In this document: positions 49,029 to 59,323 of the stretch, one piece after another | Layout: every line of letters starts with the position of its first letter | Numbering within the stretch: the first letter of the stretch is position 1 | Source: Ligula intestinalis | Lineage: Eukaryota > Platyhelminthes > Cestoda > Diphyllobothriidea > Diphyllobothriidae | Direction of reading: 5' to 3' | Assembly: GCA_036362985.1 (NCBI GenBank) | Contig: JAYGXS010000003.1 | Span: 34,949,103 to 35,013,102 of the forward strand | DNA length: 64,000 bases | Notes under the pieces: model-generated | Told to the model about the DNA's origin: nothing | What the model saw: only the letters and a program-made list of their open reading frames with translations | Database searches by the model: none | Position numbers and translations under genes: made by a program

Positions 49029-49141
49029 GTTTTTTATTCACAAAACGGACTTCAAAAACTGCTACGGGGTATATCGTGCGAATGGGGTTTTTTTCGAGAA
49101 GTAGGCGTCCCGCTGTGCAAAAAAAATTTGAGATACGAATT

Positions 49142-49246
49142 TTCGTACGAACTTTCGCACGACTTCATGTGTCAAATTCTAACGAAAGTTCGTACGAAGT
49201 TATCGTGCATTCGTGGTTAATTCGTGGTAATTCGTGGTTATTTTGT
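49142..49246. repeat. Probable CACTA right-end subterminal repeats
   Basis: TTCGTACGAACTTTCG (49,142-49,157) and its exact complement (49,183-49,198) are followed by three copies of an 11-bp unit like ATTCGTGGTTA (about 49,210-49,243). Arrays of short direct and inverted repeats near the ends are typical of CACTA elements. No counterpart was found on the left, so the element looks 5'-truncated or the left end has decayed. Confidence 0.55.
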
Positions 49247-49847
49247 TATTAGGGGTTTCCCCGTCCATATCACAAACAATGCGTGCATACTTATAGTTTT
49301 TATCGGTATAGTTGAATTATCCAGTTTCTTTGATAATTAAGATGTTAATTCAATGTCCGCGCATATTTTTGAAGCAAAGAAATCAACTTTCCGGGATCCC
49401 TGGGATCATGGAAATATTGTGCGCTTCCATTGCACATCTAGGACATGTTTTCATGCTATATTCGTGTTAAATACGCCTTTCCCGTAGCAAAATAAGATGA
49501 AGTGAATCCTGGATTGGAGGCTATGGGGGTATCCTTTTCGACCTTCGATCAAAATTTTTGGAGCAACTGGGTGAGTGCACCAGCCTTCTTTCCTTAGTAA
49601 GCTCAAATTACGCAGCCGGGCCCGGCACGGCTTGTCGTCGCGATTAAAGTTAATCCTTTTCCAAAACCCATCGAAGCTTTTCGGTACAAAATTATTTTTA
49701 TATCTTCTAACAGCCCTAAAAATGGAACCTTAGGAATCAGAAAACTACCGACTATGTCTGAGATCCTAAATTTGAACTTTAAACTATCCTAATCTGACTT
49801 GAAAGTTAGAATATCCGAGCCCAATTTAAAATAATTCGCTCCAAGAG
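49247..49847. other. NASP upstream region
   Basis: About 600 bases separate the CACTA end from the NASP start codon. I see no clear TATA box or initiator; the promoter must lie here or within the transposon. Confidence 0.4.
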
Positions 49848-51207
49848 ATGGCCCCGCTAGATGATAGTGCGGTTGAAAAGACTGCTGAATGTGCCCCCAC
49901 TGCAGAGGAACTTATAGCCAAAGGAAAGCGGGATCTAATTTGCCTCGAGATTAGTAGTGCAGTTGAAAATTTTCAGAAGGCCTGCGAACTAATGTAAGCA
50001 TTCCCGAGCTATTTATTTGTTTAGAGCCGCGGAGCACGGTGACTTTCACGAAAGCTTAGCTACACCGAACCTCTTGTACGGTACAGCTCTGCTAGAGCTC
50101 GCAAGGTCAGAAAACAATATTCTGAGCGAGGCAGTTGGAAATGCAGAATCAGATGCATCTGATAGTAAGTACCAGAGTTGAACCTTTTTCTGACCTTTCC
50201 AATGCAGGTGAGGAAGATGAGGACACTGAAGATGACCCTCCTGAAGAACAGAATCCACCGGAGGTTTTGACAGAAGAAGTAAAAGAGGATGGACAGACCA
50301 AAACCACAGGTGACACGGATGAGGACAAAAAGGCATCGTCGCCGGCCGGAAATGGTGTTAAGGATAAGGCTGAAGAAGTAACCGCCAAAAACGGTGTGGT
50401 CACCAACGGCTCTACTGCTGTTCATGTTGAGGTACTTTGTTTTCTTGCTTAATACGTGAAGTCTGAGGCAACCGAGAAGCCTGCCGCCGATAATGATACC
50501 CTCGATAATAAGGAAGGCGATGAGGATGTTTCTACTCTCCAGCTGGCCTGGGAAGTTGTTGAAGTCGCTAAGGCTCTTTTCAGCAAGCATGAGGATAGAG
50601 AACATCAGCTTAAGGTTGCTGACTGTCTCGAAAAACTCGCCGAAATCAGTTGCGAAAAGGAAGACCACGAACAAGGCATACATGATCTGTTGGTGTGTAC
50701 ACTTCACGTTATTTCATTTTCTAGGAATGTCTCGAAATAAGAATGAAGTATGCGGGCGAAAACGATCGACTGATTGCGGAAACCCACTTTCAACTCGGCG
50801 TGGCATACTCCTTGCTGAACAATGTCCATTCTTCCAATGCGTCGTTTGCCACAACGCTTGACTATCTCAATAAGCATAAATCTAAATTGGTTGCCAGTTT
50901 TGAGGCGCAAGAAACTGACTCAGACTCAGGAAAAGCTGACGCGCACAGACTAGAATTGCAAATTAAGGAGATCACGCAACTCATTAGGGAAGTCGAAGAA
51001 AGGCAAAAAGAGAACTCGGAAACCCCAGATTGCAAGGCCAACGGGGATATAGCACCGCCGAAACCTCTGAATGATGTTCCTACCAGTGACGTAACACATC
51101 TCATCAAGAAAAAGAAAAGACCTGTAGAGGCCCCCGAAAGCGATCTCAAGAAGCCGAAACTGGATCTTCCAGAGCCCGATTCTGCGAGCACTGCTCCGGT
51201 TGCGTGA
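49848..51207 (+). CDS. NASP: NASP-type histone chaperone, complete, five exons
   Basis: Exons 49,848-49,993, 50,025-50,164, 50,208-50,431, 50,462-50,692 and 50,725-51,207 join in phase into 407 residues; introns are 31, 43, 30 and 32 bp. NASP proteins bind H3-H4 and linker histones in the nucleus through a TPR fold. Visible: TPR1 (EELIAKGKRD, ENFQKACEL), the TPR2 start LLYGTALLELARSEN, then an acidic insert (exon 3, EEDEDTEDDPPEEQNPPE), TPR material LQLAWEVVEVAKALFSKHED, LKVADCLEKLAEIS and RLIAETHFQLGVAYSL (SHNi-TPR block), a coiled segment, and a C-terminal basic signal KKKKRPVEAPESDLKKPKL. An acidic loop interrupting TPR2 is a NASP hallmark. Start: ATG in GAGATGG context, the first ATG giving TPR1. 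No stop or frameshift, so it should be functional. It lies 0.6 kb after a CACTA element and 0.7 kb before a LINE. Confidence 0.9.
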
Positions 51208-51950
51208 ATAGCTGAATATTTGGTCGCAACAAAATTATGCATTTGTTTTCATATGACATTTTCAGATTTTATAAAGATTTTCACTCTTCCTATGTCTTCT
51301 TTGAGTGCGTTAATACGGAAGGTAACGATAGTGCACGTTCTCGTTATCATGGCTACGGAGACATTTCCGAAACATTGAGCAAAAAGTCACTGGTCGTTAG
51401 AGTCGGGTCCATGTTATGTATCTGTTAATTGTGCTCTTGTATTAAGACCCTGCCGGCAGATGATTTAGATCCGTCTCCTAAATATAATAATCAAGTTTCT
51501 TATCCGTCATGCCTTAAAGAGTTAAGTCGTAAGGAGCGGTCCTTCTGCGCGGACGATGCAGCCGTTATAATGGTTCGCTACCATATCACAGTACTATTCT
51601 AGGGCACATAAAGCACTGGTCGTTTCTTGAGGGAGGCAACACGAATATATGGTATCTGGAAGAACTATGACGGAGACCACTCGAGGACCTAATGAACGCT
51701 TGGGAGCAGCTGAGCACATACAGTAACGTCTTATAAGCCCTTAAAACGTGATTTGGATGTCAAAAGTTAAACTATCGAATCTAATTTTCGCAGGGTTTTC
51801 ATCAGTCTGAAAGCGGACGAAGTCAAGTTGTTTCGAGGTTTAAGATGCTTAGCCTATACGAAGGGGAGGGTTGATTTCGAGTCTTTCAAATCCACTAGCC
51901 TTGCGCAGGAGTTAGTTGAGGGTCAAGTAGGTTGCTAGTCCCCTGATCGC
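51208..51950. other. NASP 3' flank
   Basis: No canonical AATAAA close to the stop was seen; no other feature recognised. Confidence 0.4.
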
Positions 51951-52759
51951 CGGTGTTGCTAACCATCTGTGCCAGGGAGGTCCCAGGTGAAGTGAGCCGT
52001 TGCTCCAAGGTCCTCAAGGCCCTAGCGGGCGCATCATGGGACATTGCCGACTACCCTAACGGACTGGCCTAGCCGCACCTCACTTATGCGGCACAAATCT
52101 GGTATCCTACGATCAGCCCTTGCAGCCTCCGCTGCCTTCAGTCAGCACAGGATGCTGAAAATGCTGCTATAAAATGTTGTCTATCTTCATTCGGAGGCCT
52201 CTGTCCTGCCGATAGCCCCCCACAACGCACTCGTAGGCCAGCAGTTTTGATGGACCTGTTCGCAACGCGGCTGTCGTAATCACCACCGATGCCACGCTCC
52301 TGAACCCAGCCACAGCGTTCGGACGTCTATTGGAGCTCTTACAATGAAGCTGTCGCCTCATGTCTCTCGGATCTAGCCGTTGACCGCTCTGCCATCATGA
52401 CAGGCTTCCAGCGTTTTTACCAGAGAGCCGCTGTCGACGCAAAACTACGCTACCATCTCACGGTCCTTTTGGACGACTATCCTACTCCGATTGCGGCCTT
52501 GGAAAAACAACTCCCGAGAGTCAATCGCTGTACTTTGGCTCAACTAAGCAGTTGGTACCAACACCGGCTCGACCCGTCCACATTAGACGGCTGTCCCCAT
52601 TGCGGCGTTTCTCCGCATGACTATCAGCATCTATTCACTTGCAGTTCCCGCCAAGGCACCCAACTCATCCTCGTGGACATTTGGCTCATGTCGGTTGAGG
52701 TCTTGGCTTTTTTCCGCCGTCCAACTACAACCAATTTGGACTCCGGCGGGGGCTCTTGA
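51951..52759 (+). pseudogene. LINE 3' region: RT C-terminus and knuckle tail (copy 3)
   Basis: The left part reads, through several frames, KVLKALAGASWD, LTYAAQIWYPTISPCSLRCL and LQSAQDAENAA, the post-catalytic RT region of Jockey-like LINEs. From about 52,397 one frame stays open: FQRFYQRAAVDAKLRYHL, CTLAQLSSWYQHRLDPSTLD, CPHCGVSPHDYQHLFTCSSR (C..C, H, H, C), then LVDIWL. It ends TGA at 52,757-52,759. This is the longest of three related 3' ends in the window. The palm catalytic motifs are absent. Confidence 0.8.
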
Positions 52760-55700
52760 TCCAACAAAGGTTATGACACACACACCATCTGTGCCTTTCT
52801 ACAGCTAAGTCCAACCTTTCGGTCTTTCTGAAATCTGGAACGGGATAATAATACACTAACTAAGTCCATCGAACGCTGCGACGTGTTGGAGCGCGATACG
52901 CTAGGGGATTCTCATCCTCTAGCTCTCTGCGTCCCGTTTTGTATCTCGAACCTGAAACTAAGTTGTCCTGGTGTCCAGTCGCCGGTTTAACTATGCCACA
53001 GCGGTATCAGTCGAACGGAAGCGTTTCGCAGACGGCTATGCGCTGCAGATTCACCGAACCATCGTCTAGGTGTATTAGAACTAGAAAGTATTAAGGAGCA
53101 GCCCAGTTCAGGTCGGCGCAGCGAAAGTTTGCAAATAGGCAGCAGTTGTTTTCGATTAATATTATCGAGTGGCAGAAGAGATTGTAGTCCCTTTTGGGAA
53201 CTGCCTGGAAAGATTTACAGTTCACGTGCAGTCAAAATTCTGGACAATTTAGCTGTGAAAAGCAGACTGACCGGGATGCCTAGGAATCATTCATAGACTT
53301 CGGTTTCAGGTATCGGGATCAGCTCCGTGACATCTGCCCAAAATTCTATAGAAAAACCCTGGAGCAGTTATGCCTGACTTAAACTTTGCGTGAGTAGCTG
53401 GCACGCACCACATGCAGCCAGTGAGACACGATCAGGAAGCGAGGTTTCACATGTCTCTGAGAAATTTGAGGGACATTATGACGTAAACAGTTCACCCTCA
53501 CAAATGTTGGTGAAGAGGAATGACGAGTGTAGTTCTTACACGTAGCAAATTCGTCCTAAATACAACAAGTTACTTTATACGTCTACAGAAGAGAAGAGCA
53601 GGGAGTGTGCTTGAACCTCCGCCATTTCCGTAGCCGTCTTGTTGTCTAATCCAAGGATAGCTAACAACAAGAGACAAAAAATTGTTTAGTCCACTTATAA
53701 AGTAACTGGGCGGACGCTGGCTGGTTTTCAAGTGACACAGCAGCCTGATCATTCGTGCTGACATAGCCAGTGCAGAGGTTCACATCAAGGTTTCGTAGCC
53801 TCAGCAAGCTTCCGTACACAACAATTGTATCGAAATATGCCTGGGCCTGATTATTAAGGTGATAGTTGTCCCCACTACTCAAGCCGTCATAAATCCAGCC
53901 AAAAACCACACTAGACCTATTATCAAAGTGAGTAGCGTTACCATGTTTCTGTTGTCGCAATCAGCGAAAATAAATTTCTAGTCTTAATTCTGTTATTGAG
54001 TAAGAGCTAAATGCGGGGTGATAAACCTGGGCTCTTGCAGCTCAGGGATGCAAGGTCTTCGGAATTAATCCATCCATGATACATTCCCTTGCCACATATA
54101 ATTGTTGCTTGCTTTTCGATGATGCTTTCATCTCTGACGATGAACTCCAGCAAGAGTTCGAAAGTTCATATGAATAAACCATGATCTCGGTGATTGACAT
54201 GCCTTGTTCTTCTTTTATTCTCTACATTCCATACCCCGGGCAGATGTCGAACACCACACATTTGGGACCATTGCTCAATAAATGCTTGCAGGCTCTGCCG
54301 CGCTGTATATGGGGGCCGTTCTGGCAATGTTTACAAAAGCACAACACTAGCGTGGTTGGTTATTTGATCCGCCACAGATTATCCAGTCAAGTCCCAGGGG
54401 ACTATTCGAATGAATGCTAACTTTCGCTAGCGAAAATAAAGAAACGTTGATTACGGAGACTTCATCCCCGCCACACATAAGGACGTTTCCATCCCACAAT
54501 CTGGCGCGCTTTTAAATCCCCACAATGTGCTTAATGTCGTGGTTTGAAATATTATCAACTGGCGAGATATTTAGGTCTCCTCAGGATGGAGCATCAGGCT
54601 TAAATGGCTCTTCTTGACGTGACGTTTATGGCAATGCCATTCAGACAGAATGCGAGCCATCCCTTGTTTCCGCAGAAAACTGGCCCATTTTGCGCGGGCA
54701 AATCGTGTTTGGCACACGTCAACGAACTGTTTATCCTCTGTCACCTACTGTGCCTGATCCCGCTTCTGGCCGTCCTGACTTAATCTTCCTACTGGAAGTA
54801 AGCAATTGAGGGCAGAAAGAACAAGGCAGATGCTGCCTAAGTCTCCTAGCACTATGAGATAATTCATGCACAAGTCACCGGCCTATTTTCTATCACCAGC
54901 CAGCTGAATCCCGGGCAGTCGGTCGCCAATTATGAGCTAGCGATACATCTGTCCACCGAGTCAGTAGTATTCAGTGGCTTTTGCCGATGTAGCCCAGTTG
55001 CGAGATAAAAAAATGAGAACCATAGCCAAGGCATTCAGGACATCAAATTTATTGATGCGCAGAGCAGGCTTATACACAACAGGAAATCGGGAGTCGAAGG
55101 CTATCAAACGTCTATCGGTGGTGCTTCCTTTTCCGCGAACGTCGTCTCCTCGTGTAGTTTCCTGTGAAAGAAAAACGGCTTTAGAGAGAGGTCCTTTAAA
55201 GTTGCACTTTCAAACATTTAGAAAACCTCTTAGACCGTTTCATAGTTAATATAAGTTAAAAGATAAAAAGGGTTCTTGGGTCATTTTGAGACTCACAGGC
55301 AGAGAGAAGGGGGCACGTTCGATTTAACAGGGAGTAAAACATGAATGTTGGTTAAATGGTATAACCAGTTGCTTCTATAATCAAAGACACATTTTCAGAG
55401 GAATTTGCCGCTGCCACTTCTGACGATAGAGTTCCGCATGAACTCAGAAATTGAGAAAATACAAATTGTTCCGGCGCTTAATCAATCTCCTTCTTTGATA
55501 GCTAAACAGTTCATTGCGAGCGAGATTGTGTACTGCATTCTTATCTTTGATCTGGATCCTCTGCGTTATTCTGAAAGCTAAAAGGGGGTTGGCATAGTCC
55601 GACCATTTATATATTATTGGTTTCCTTTCACTGACTCAAGCTGAATCGAAACAATCCGAACAGACCAAGCTGCTAGGTAAAACATCCGGAGTTGCAATGC

Positions 55701-56089
55701 AGAATCACTGTTTGACGACTCTCCGAACATCAGGATTGCACTTTTCATGATATTGTGTGCGTTCTTTGATCCATGCTTATTCTCCCTATGGACTACCCTG
55801 CTGTCCTATTATTTTTTGCGACTGTAGACCTTGAAATACACGGTTTCTGTTAGCTGAACTGTTGCTATCCACTAAGACAGTTATGCCAGCTGTCCTCTGC
55901 ATCTCCACTGTGTGCGAGCGACTACGATAACCGACCGACGGGAACTGGCTTGGACCAGCGAGTGAATACTAAATTGCCGATATACATTGCAGATGCTGCT
56001 CTCGATCTTCCTTTCGCGACCGCCTCTGCCACCGCGTCGTCTCACCGAACGGCGGAATTATTAGTATTATGCCCTTGTTACGGCTGTGA
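52760..56089. other. No recognised features
   Basis: About 3.3 kb without a codable domain or clear repeat. Frames at 53,661-53,960 and 54,974-55,249 were examined and show nothing I can name. Confidence 0.4.
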
Positions 56090-56720
56090 TCATGTCTGAT
56101 ATAGCCGGCCTCAACGATGTCACGGACGGTACCTCTCTATGCGTGACGATTGACGGCAGCGGATCTGGGAAACTCCACCCAGTCTCTTCTCCAGCGACGG
56201 AGACCGAAGATATAAGGTCCAAGAACTGCTTCCATGTTTTTTACGAACCATGTCGAGCCAAGTCTTCGGTTGCCCTCCTTTTCGACGCTTCCAGGTGGGC
56301 TGCGGCGCTGGATCGAGGGCAGCATAGCAAAGCTCGTGGAGCGGACGACGGAGAGCGTGCCCAAACCACCTCAGTCGTTTTTCTTGAATGGCCTGAGATA
56401 TCCTCGCGATACTATTACAGCGAGTGCTGACTGTCTCATTCGCAGGACGTTCCTCAGGCAGCGGTGATCAAACACCCTCAGTCTTCGCTCATCTTCAGCG
56501 CGCAAAGCCCAAAATTTACATCCATAGGAGACTGACCGGATGGATGCACGGTATACACGAATCTTCACGGCGATGGGGATGTCGCGTCGGATCCACAGGC
56601 GCTTCCGAAGGATTAAGAAAACCCAGCGAGCAACATCATCAGTATTATGTGGCTGGTGGCTTGTTAACACCGTCTCGTGTGCTGACACACCGGCTACAGG
56701 CCTACACAGACCACCTAGTT
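56090..56720 (-). pseudogene. RTE-type LINE, RT C-terminus and 3' end
   Basis: On the minus strand it reads DDVARWVFLILRKRLWIRRD, IPIAVKIRVYRASIRSVSYG, FWALRAEDERRLRVFDHRCL, and, after a frameshift near 56,365, IQEKRLRWFGHALRRPLHEL, then KGGQPKTWLDMVRKK. The WFGHxLRRP and GGQ(P/L)KTW blocks are also present in the 15-18 kb LINE (WFGHVLRKP, GGQLKTWL), so both are RTE-like but clearly different subfamilies. No catalytic domain is left. It is related more closely to the fragment at 321-536. Confidence 0.8.
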
Positions 56721-57158
56721 GAAGTTCCCACCAACAAGCCCGTACAGACTGTAGGCTAGCTCGCGAATCATCTCTGCCAAAATTCGGACATGTAATAATC
56801 ACCGGCAGAGCGAATCGCAGTAGAATAAACGATCTACTTTTATTTTTCAACATTTGCTTTGGACACGCGGTGGATTCAGTTGACCGGAGTAAACTGTATA
56901 GTCTTTCTACCTCATACTCATCCTTCCCCAAAACGTCCGACATTTTCGGGATACAGACTTAGGAGAGGGCTGCATGCGCAACCAACAGAAATGACTAGCA
57001 CGACAACCTAATGACTGAGCATAGTTAGCGTATAGAAGTGAATAATTCAAGGAACTTGCAATACAGCAGACATAAGACGGACAACGAACCCTCGTTTTAA
57101 AGGCAAAAGAAAAATGAACAGAGCTCAAACTAAGTCCCAAGAGCCGTCATTTCCAATT

Positions 57159-57732
57159 ATTGAAAACAGGCGAAAACAGCAGAATTCATTGATATCAACA
57201 AATTTCGAGACAGCTCATCAGCTGCTTCTTGTCGTTGCATAAGAATGTTAACGAAGACACATACAGGAGTGGTAAATCTCACAGAATTACTGGTAACAGC
57301 AAGGAACCTGAGTCAGTTTAAAAATTAATCGATAAAGGACGGGAACGTTAAGTCAACATATGGGGAGTAGTGGATGGGAGAAGTTAACGGAAAACATGTG
57401 GGAAATTAAATTTAATGGCCAATCACCAGGGCAGTTGGAGGTTGACGACATGATCAAGCTGCTTGCATAGGTCAGGTTTCTCCCACCGTATGTATGCAGC
57501 TTCTAAATAGCGCAGGATTCGGTTTGTTCGGGCCCGAACAAGTACTCGAAACGCTGTTTTAACGTCGACAGAATGACCGCTGTCTAATAGATGCTTGGTA
57601 ATGGAGGACCTTGGTATTCTGTCTTCTTGCTTCAAAAGCCAATTAGGCAAGTGCTCAGCGGCCCTGGCTGAGAGTTGCCTTTGCGTGCGCCCAATGTATT
57701 TGCATCCGCAATTACATGTGAATTCGTAAACA
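57159..57732 (-). mobile_element. Penelope-like element 3' end, left arm of palindrome
   Basis: The minus-strand ORF ends at 57,423 and encodes a GIY-YIG nuclease domain: YEFTCNCGCKYIGRTQRQLS, then SSITKHLLDSGHSVDVKTAF, and YLEAAYIRWEKPDLC. The CxC before the KYIGRT core is the Penelope-specific feature. A roughly 200-bp untranslated end with a hammerhead-like motif follows. RT is missing. The sequence is a different subfamily from the copies at 18 and 30 kb. Confidence 0.85.
57178..57226 (-). ncRNA. Hammerhead-ribozyme-like motif, left arm
   Basis: Exact mirror of the motif at 58,249-58,297; see that entry for the pairing. It is transcribed outward from the palindrome centre. Confidence 0.6.
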
Positions 57733-57742
57733 CAATTGGAGG

Positions 57743-58316
57743 TGTTTACGAATTCACATGTAATTGCGGATGCAAATACATTGGGCGCACGCAAAGGCAA
57801 CTCTCAGCCAGGGCCGCTGAGCACTTGCCTAATTGGCTTTTGAAGCAAGAAGACAGAATACCAAGGTCCTCCATTACCAAGCATCTATTAGACAGCGGTC
57901 ATTCTGTCGACGTTAAAACAGCGTTTCGAGTACTTGTTCGGGCCCGAACAAACCGAATCCTGCGCTATTTAGAAGCTGCATACATACGGTGGGAGAAACC
58001 TGACCTATGCAAGCAGCTTGATCATGTCGTCAACCTCCAACTGCCCTGGTGATTGGCCATTAAATTTAATTTCCCACATGTTTTCCGTTAACTTCTCCCA
58101 TCCACTACTCCCCATATGTTGACTAAACGTTCCCGTCCTTTATCGATTAATTTTTAAACTGACTCAGGTTCCTTGCTGTTACCAGTAATTCTGTGAGATT
58201 TACCACTCCTGTATGTGTCTTCGTTAACATTCTTATGCAACGACAAGAAGCAGCTGATGAGCTGTCTCGAAATTTGTTGATATCAATGAATTCTGCTGTT
58301 TTCGCCTGTTTTCAAT
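57743..58316 (+). mobile_element. Penelope-like element 3' end, right arm of palindrome
   Basis: Carries the same GIY-YIG coding sequence as the left arm, in plus orientation, ending TGA at 58,050-58,052 after NLQLPW. The reading frame runs back across the 10-bp spacer into the left arm, so neither copy has its own start codon. The untranslated 3' end and hammerhead-like motif are intact. Confidence 0.85.
58249..58297 (+). ncRNA. Hammerhead-ribozyme-like motif, right arm
   Basis: Stem I is AGCAG (58,249-53) paired with CTGCT (58,293-97). Core CTGATGA is at 58,254-60. Stem II is weak (G-C closing only). GAA is at 58,269-71. Stem III starts A72-T91, T73-A90, T74-A89 and is capped by the self-complementary TTGATATCAA. 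Predicted cleavage follows T58292. All core positions and both outer helices fit the hammerhead pattern. Palindromic caps have been linked to dimeric hammerhead action in Penelope elements. Confidence 0.65.
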
Positions 58317-59323
58317 TTGTTCCGGGGAAAAACACCTTCAAATTTCCAATTATGAACAAACCTGAATGTAGAATCCAGGAGCTTCAAAATCGGCAAAGCA
58401 GGCGACTCCTCCTTTGCATCCTCGAAAGCGGTCAACATCTGTTTGATGATTTGGAAGAAGTAGGAGAGGGATGGAGTGGACCTTAAGGGAGGGGAGAAAA
58501 CCGGATGAGGTCAGAGTTGGCAATAAAAAGAGAAAATTAAGAGCACGGGCGATAGAAGCTGAGGTGGCATTACTTGGATCCCAGGGCGTGTCGGAAAAGC
58601 CATAAGGGAAAGGCGTGAAACCGCGTCAGAGCGTGACAAGCGCGGGGTATTTTTGTAGTAGCTACCAGAAGGCGCAGAATTTGAATCTAAATAGACAGAG
58701 GAATGAGTCAGAGAAAAGGATGCCCTTTTTTATTGAAACAAAGTCCAAAATAGGGTGCGTCAAGTATCCAAAATGAAAAATAAAAACAACTAAAATATAT
58801 TCTTATCGGGAAGGTGATTTCTAAGGGCGCCACGTGGAAGATGTAAAAAAGCAGTCTTTTCTATAGAATAAGGCCCCCCTAAGGAAATGTTTGGTCTACC
58901 ACCACAATAATATGACTTGATAATTCAGAAAGTTTAAGATACTAGAGGAACTTAAAAAATAGAGAAAGTGACAAACGATCAGAAAATTGAAGTATTTTCT
59001 GACTAGAAACGTCGATCAGTGAAAATCGTGACTGTTTTCAAACTGTCCATACGCATTTGTCAGGGATAACTTTATTTAATGCGAGAACGCTTTATCCAAT
59101 AAGGTGATAGTGACCCGATAAGATGATAACAAAGTACACGGAGAATCCATTAAGAATGGACATCTAAACCTTCGGGAAGAGGGCCAACTGGGAGCTTCTG
59201 TTCGGCAAAATTTTCACATCACATTTACTAGTTTTTTTTTCCACTTAACATGGCTGTTATGATGCTTAACATAATCGGCCAAAACGATACCCTACAAGAA
59301 GCGGCGCTAAAAGGGGCAATTTA
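58317..59323. other. 3' flank of the URB1-like gene and palindrome
   Basis: No recognised features. The URB1-like gene's polyadenylation signal should be here on the minus strand; none is obvious. Confidence 0.4.

Larger units (their letters stand above)
57159..58316. repeat. Near-perfect palindrome, 574-bp arms, 10-bp spacer
   Basis: Bases 57,159-57,732 are the reverse complement of 57,743-58,316, with positions pairing as x and 115,475 minus x throughout, so there are no net indels. I found one mismatch (AAGTCAAC on the left; the right reads GTTGACTA rather than GTTGACTT, around 57,350/58,125). The spacer is CAATTGGAGG. Each arm is a 5'-truncated Penelope 3' end pointing outward. Confidence 0.95.

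Noticed and set aside
57423..58052. GIY-YIG repair nuclease or homing endonuclease gene
   Set aside because: The CxC before KYIGRT, the context of a retroelement 3' end and two inverted copies identify Penelope elements.
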